Source: an uncultured Prevotellaceae bacterium
Lineage (GTDB): Bacteria; Bacteroidota; Bacteroidia; Bacteroidales; Bacteroidaceae
Length of the DNA stretch: 64,000 nt
Assembly: GCA_946402905.1 (NCBI GenBank)
Contig: CAMIYC010000007.1
Span: forward strand, 33,709 to 97,708
Direction of reading: 5' to 3'
Shown: positions 62,555 to 64,000 of the stretch, one piece after another
Layout: each line of letters begins with the position of its first letter
Numbering within the stretch: position 1 is the stretch's first letter
Notes under the pieces: model-generated
The model's database searches: none
What the model was told of the DNA's origin: nothing
What the model saw: only the letters and a program-made list of their open reading frames with translations
Made by a program: the position numbers and the translations under genes

Positions 62555-62585
62555 CAAATATAGTCATTTTTCGGTTTGCATCCAA
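62555..62585 (-). promoter_or_regulatory. Bacteroidetes promoter of the CHAT operon
   Basis: On the minus strand TTG (62585-62583), 20-bp spacer, TATATTTG (62562-62555), giving a leader of roughly 90 bases before the start at 62458. Confidence 0.6.
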
Positions 62586-62593
62586 GAAAAACA

Positions 62594-62631
62594 CAAAAAA
62601 TCATCCCCCTCCTACAAAGGAGAGGGATGAT
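62594..62631 (-). terminator. Intrinsic terminator after thrS
   Basis: A 14-bp stem (62600-62613 with 62618-62631, one C-A mismatch, loop ACAA) is followed on the minus strand by a T-run (the A-run at 62594-62600). It lies between the thrS stop and the CHAT-operon promoter, insulating the two. Confidence 0.85.
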
Positions 62632-62739
62632 TTCCGGGGATTCCGGGATTTCCGGATTTTCCGGATTTTCCGGGATTTCCAGGGATTCCGGGATTTTCCG
62701 GGATTTCCAGGGATTCCGGGATTCCGGGATTCCGGGATA
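62632..62739. repeat. 10-bp TTCCGGGATT tandem repeat directly after thrS
   Basis: About ten imperfect units of TTCCGGGATT / TTCCGGATTT / TTCCAGGGAT fill the space between the thrS stop codon (62740) and its terminator, so they form the 3' untranslated part of the thrS transcript. Confidence 0.9.
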
Positions 62740-64000
62740 TCAGTCGTTGGGTTCGATGTTGGTAGCTTCCAGCATAGTAGCCACCTCTTCGTTGATGCGG
62801 CGGGCAAAGTCCTCCATCGACATGGTGGCCTGTTCGCCGCCACCCTGCTTACGCATGGAGACCAGACCCTCTGCCGACTCCTTCTCGCCCACAATCACCA
62901 TGTAAGGCACACGCTTCAGCTCATTGTCGCGAATCTTGCGTCCGATCTTCTCGTTGCGGTCGTCGATGACGGCACGCACGCCCTGAGTGTCGAAATAGCG
63001 GGCCACGCGGCGGGCATAGTCATTAAATTTCTCCGAGATGGGCAGGATGGCCACCTGGTCGGGGGTGAGCCAGAGCGGGAAGTGGCCTGCGGTATGCTCG
63101 ATGAGCACGGCAGTGAAACGCTCCATACTGCCGAAAGGTGCGCGGTGCACCATCACAGGCGTCTGGCGCGAGTTGTCCTCGGCCACATACTCCAACTTGA
63201 AGCGCTGGGGCAGATTGTAGTCCACCTGGATCGTACCGAGCTGCCAACGGCGCCCGATGGCGTCCTTGACCATGAAGTCGAGCTTGGGACCATAGAAGGC
63301 GGCCTCGCCGTATTCGATCTTGGCCTCCAGACCTTTCTCCTTGCAAGCGTCGATGATGGCTTGCTCGCTCTCTGCCCATACCTCGTCGGAACCGATATAC
63401 TTCTCAGTGTCCTTGGGGTCGCGCAGGGAGATCTGTGCCTCGAAGTTGTCGAAATTGAAAATCTTAAACACCGCCTGGATGATATCCATCACACGCAGGA
63501 ACTCGTTCTTCACCTGGTCGGGACGGCAGAAGATATGGGCGTCGTCCTGGGTGAAGGAGCGCACGCGGGTGAGTCCGTGCAACTCGCCGCTCTTCTCATA
63601 GCGATAGACAGTGCCGAATTCAGCGATGCGCAGAGGCAGGTCTTTGTACGAACGTGGCTTGCTGGCGAACACCTCGCAGTGGTGAGGACAGTTCATCGGC
63701 TTGAGCATATACTCCTCATCCTCCTCGGGGGTGTGGATGGGCTGGAAGGAGTCCTTGCCGTAATGGGCGTAATGGCCTGAGGTCACATAGAGGTTCTTGC
63801 TGCCGATATGCGGAGTGATGACCTCCTGATAACCGAAGCGCTTCTGGATCTTGCGAAGCATGTCCTGAAGACGCAGGCGCAGGTCGGTGCCTTTAGGCAG
63901 CCAGATGGGCAGGCCGCGTCCCACACGCTCGGAGAACATAAACAGCTCCATCTCCTTGCCGATCTTGCGGTGGTCGCGCTTCTTGGCCTCTTCCAGCATC
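62740..64000 (-). CDS. thrS: Threonyl-tRNA synthetase, N-terminus beyond the window
   Basis: The C-terminal 420 residues of a class II threonyl-tRNA synthetase (full proteins are about 640-650 residues); the frame is open through the window edge, so the Met at 63999 is internal. Catalytic motif 2 is around [36 protein letters not shown], the zinc ligand Cys is in [12 protein letters not shown], motif 3 is in [31 protein letters not shown], and the anticodon-binding domain follows to the C-terminus. The N-terminal TGS and editing domains are missing only because of the window boundary. Confidence 0.95.
   Translation of the reverse strand, partial: MLEEAKKRDHRKIGKEMELFMFSERVGRGLPIWLPKGTDLRLRLQDMLRKIQKRFGYQEVITPHIGSKNLYVTSGHYAHYGKDSFQPIHTPEEDEEYMLKPMNCPHHCEVFASKPRSYKDLPLRIAEFGTVYRYEKSGELHGLTRVRSFTQDDAHIFCRPDQVKNEFLRVMDIIQAVFKIFNFDNFEAQISLRDPKDTEKYIGSDEVWAESEQAIIDACKEKGLEAKIEYGEAAFYGPKLDFMVKDAIGRRWQLGTIQVDYNLPQRFKLEYVAEDNSRQTPVMVHRAPFGSMERFTAVLIEHTAGHFPLWLTPDQVAILPISEKFNDYARRVARYFDTQGVRAVIDDRNEKIGRKIRDNELKRVPYMVIVGEKESAEGLVSMRKQGGGEQATMSMEDFARRINEEVATMLEATNIEPND

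Noticed and set aside
62377..63780. 467-codon open frame antisense to thrS
   Set aside because: It runs through the CCGGGATT repeats and across conserved synthetase motifs on the other strand; a shadow frame.
1..64000. Insertion sequence, prophage or integrative element
   Set aside because: No transposase, integrase, phage structural gene or tRNA-linked direct repeat was found; tRNA-Glu is flanked by normal housekeeping genes.

Overview
The window looks like a chromosomal segment of a Bacteroidales bacterium, most probably a Prevotellaceae member (Prevotella or a relative). The evidence is the gene content (DUF4292, DUF3109 and DUF6057 families, GlsA/GlsB-type glycine-lipid acyltransferases, a hybrid two-component AraC-type regulator, a GH95 enzyme). 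The promoters agree: upstream of many genes lies the Bacteroidetes -7 box TAnnTTTG, often 19-21 bp after a TTG or TTTG. Leaders are A-rich and lack Shine-Dalgarno sequences. Genus assignment is inference. There is no transposase, integrase, rRNA operon or CRISPR array; this is core chromosome with some accessory genes.

Layout. 1-7.5 kb: a truncated helix-hairpin-helix protein, two tandem sodium-dependent transporters, a VanZ-like protein, a CYTH phosphatase-like protein with an unannotated 48-residue membrane protein, prfB, and an acyl-CoA ligase. 7.6-17 kb: an M20 deacetylase (argE-like), the operon dut / TPR protein / DUF4292 lipoprotein / EnvC-like factor, a dGTPase, and the glsA-glsB pair. 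17.2-33.5 kb: a complete division and cell-wall cluster in the order mraZ rsmH ftsL ftsI murE mraY murD ftsW murG murC ftsQ ftsA ftsZ, led by three TGGGG MraZ boxes that abut a Bacteroidetes promoter. 33.5-37 kb: recO, tRNA-Glu(TTC), rpsT and gyrB.

37-45 kb is an accessory carbohydrate-related stretch: a TPR hybrid sensor/AraC regulator, an Fe-S aldo/keto reductase, a GH95 glycosidase and an AraC regulator. 44.7-54 kb: DUF3109, ung, gpmI, a secreted aldose 1-epimerase, a small outer-membrane barrel, then a likely five-gene operon (PH-domain protein, M48 lipoprotein peptidase, NfeD, stomatin/SPFH, and a WecB-like protein whose active site is eroded). 54-64 kb: a TonB-plug-like fragment protein, a DUF6057 membrane protein paired with a PD40 lipoprotein bearing a CxxCH haem motif, an exported TPR-CHAT protease paired with an unrecognised exported protein, and the C-terminal two thirds of thrS.

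The best candidates for something undescribed are the exported CHAT protease with its unknown partner (58.4-62.5 kb), the WecB-like protein with replaced catalytic residues (50-51 kb), the haem-motif lipoprotein (57-58 kb), and two promoters that face no gene (39.9 and 54.2 kb). Several short tandem repeats sit in leaders or just after stop codons, including an 8-bp GTTGACAA-type repeat in the leaders of both prfB and the stomatin gene.
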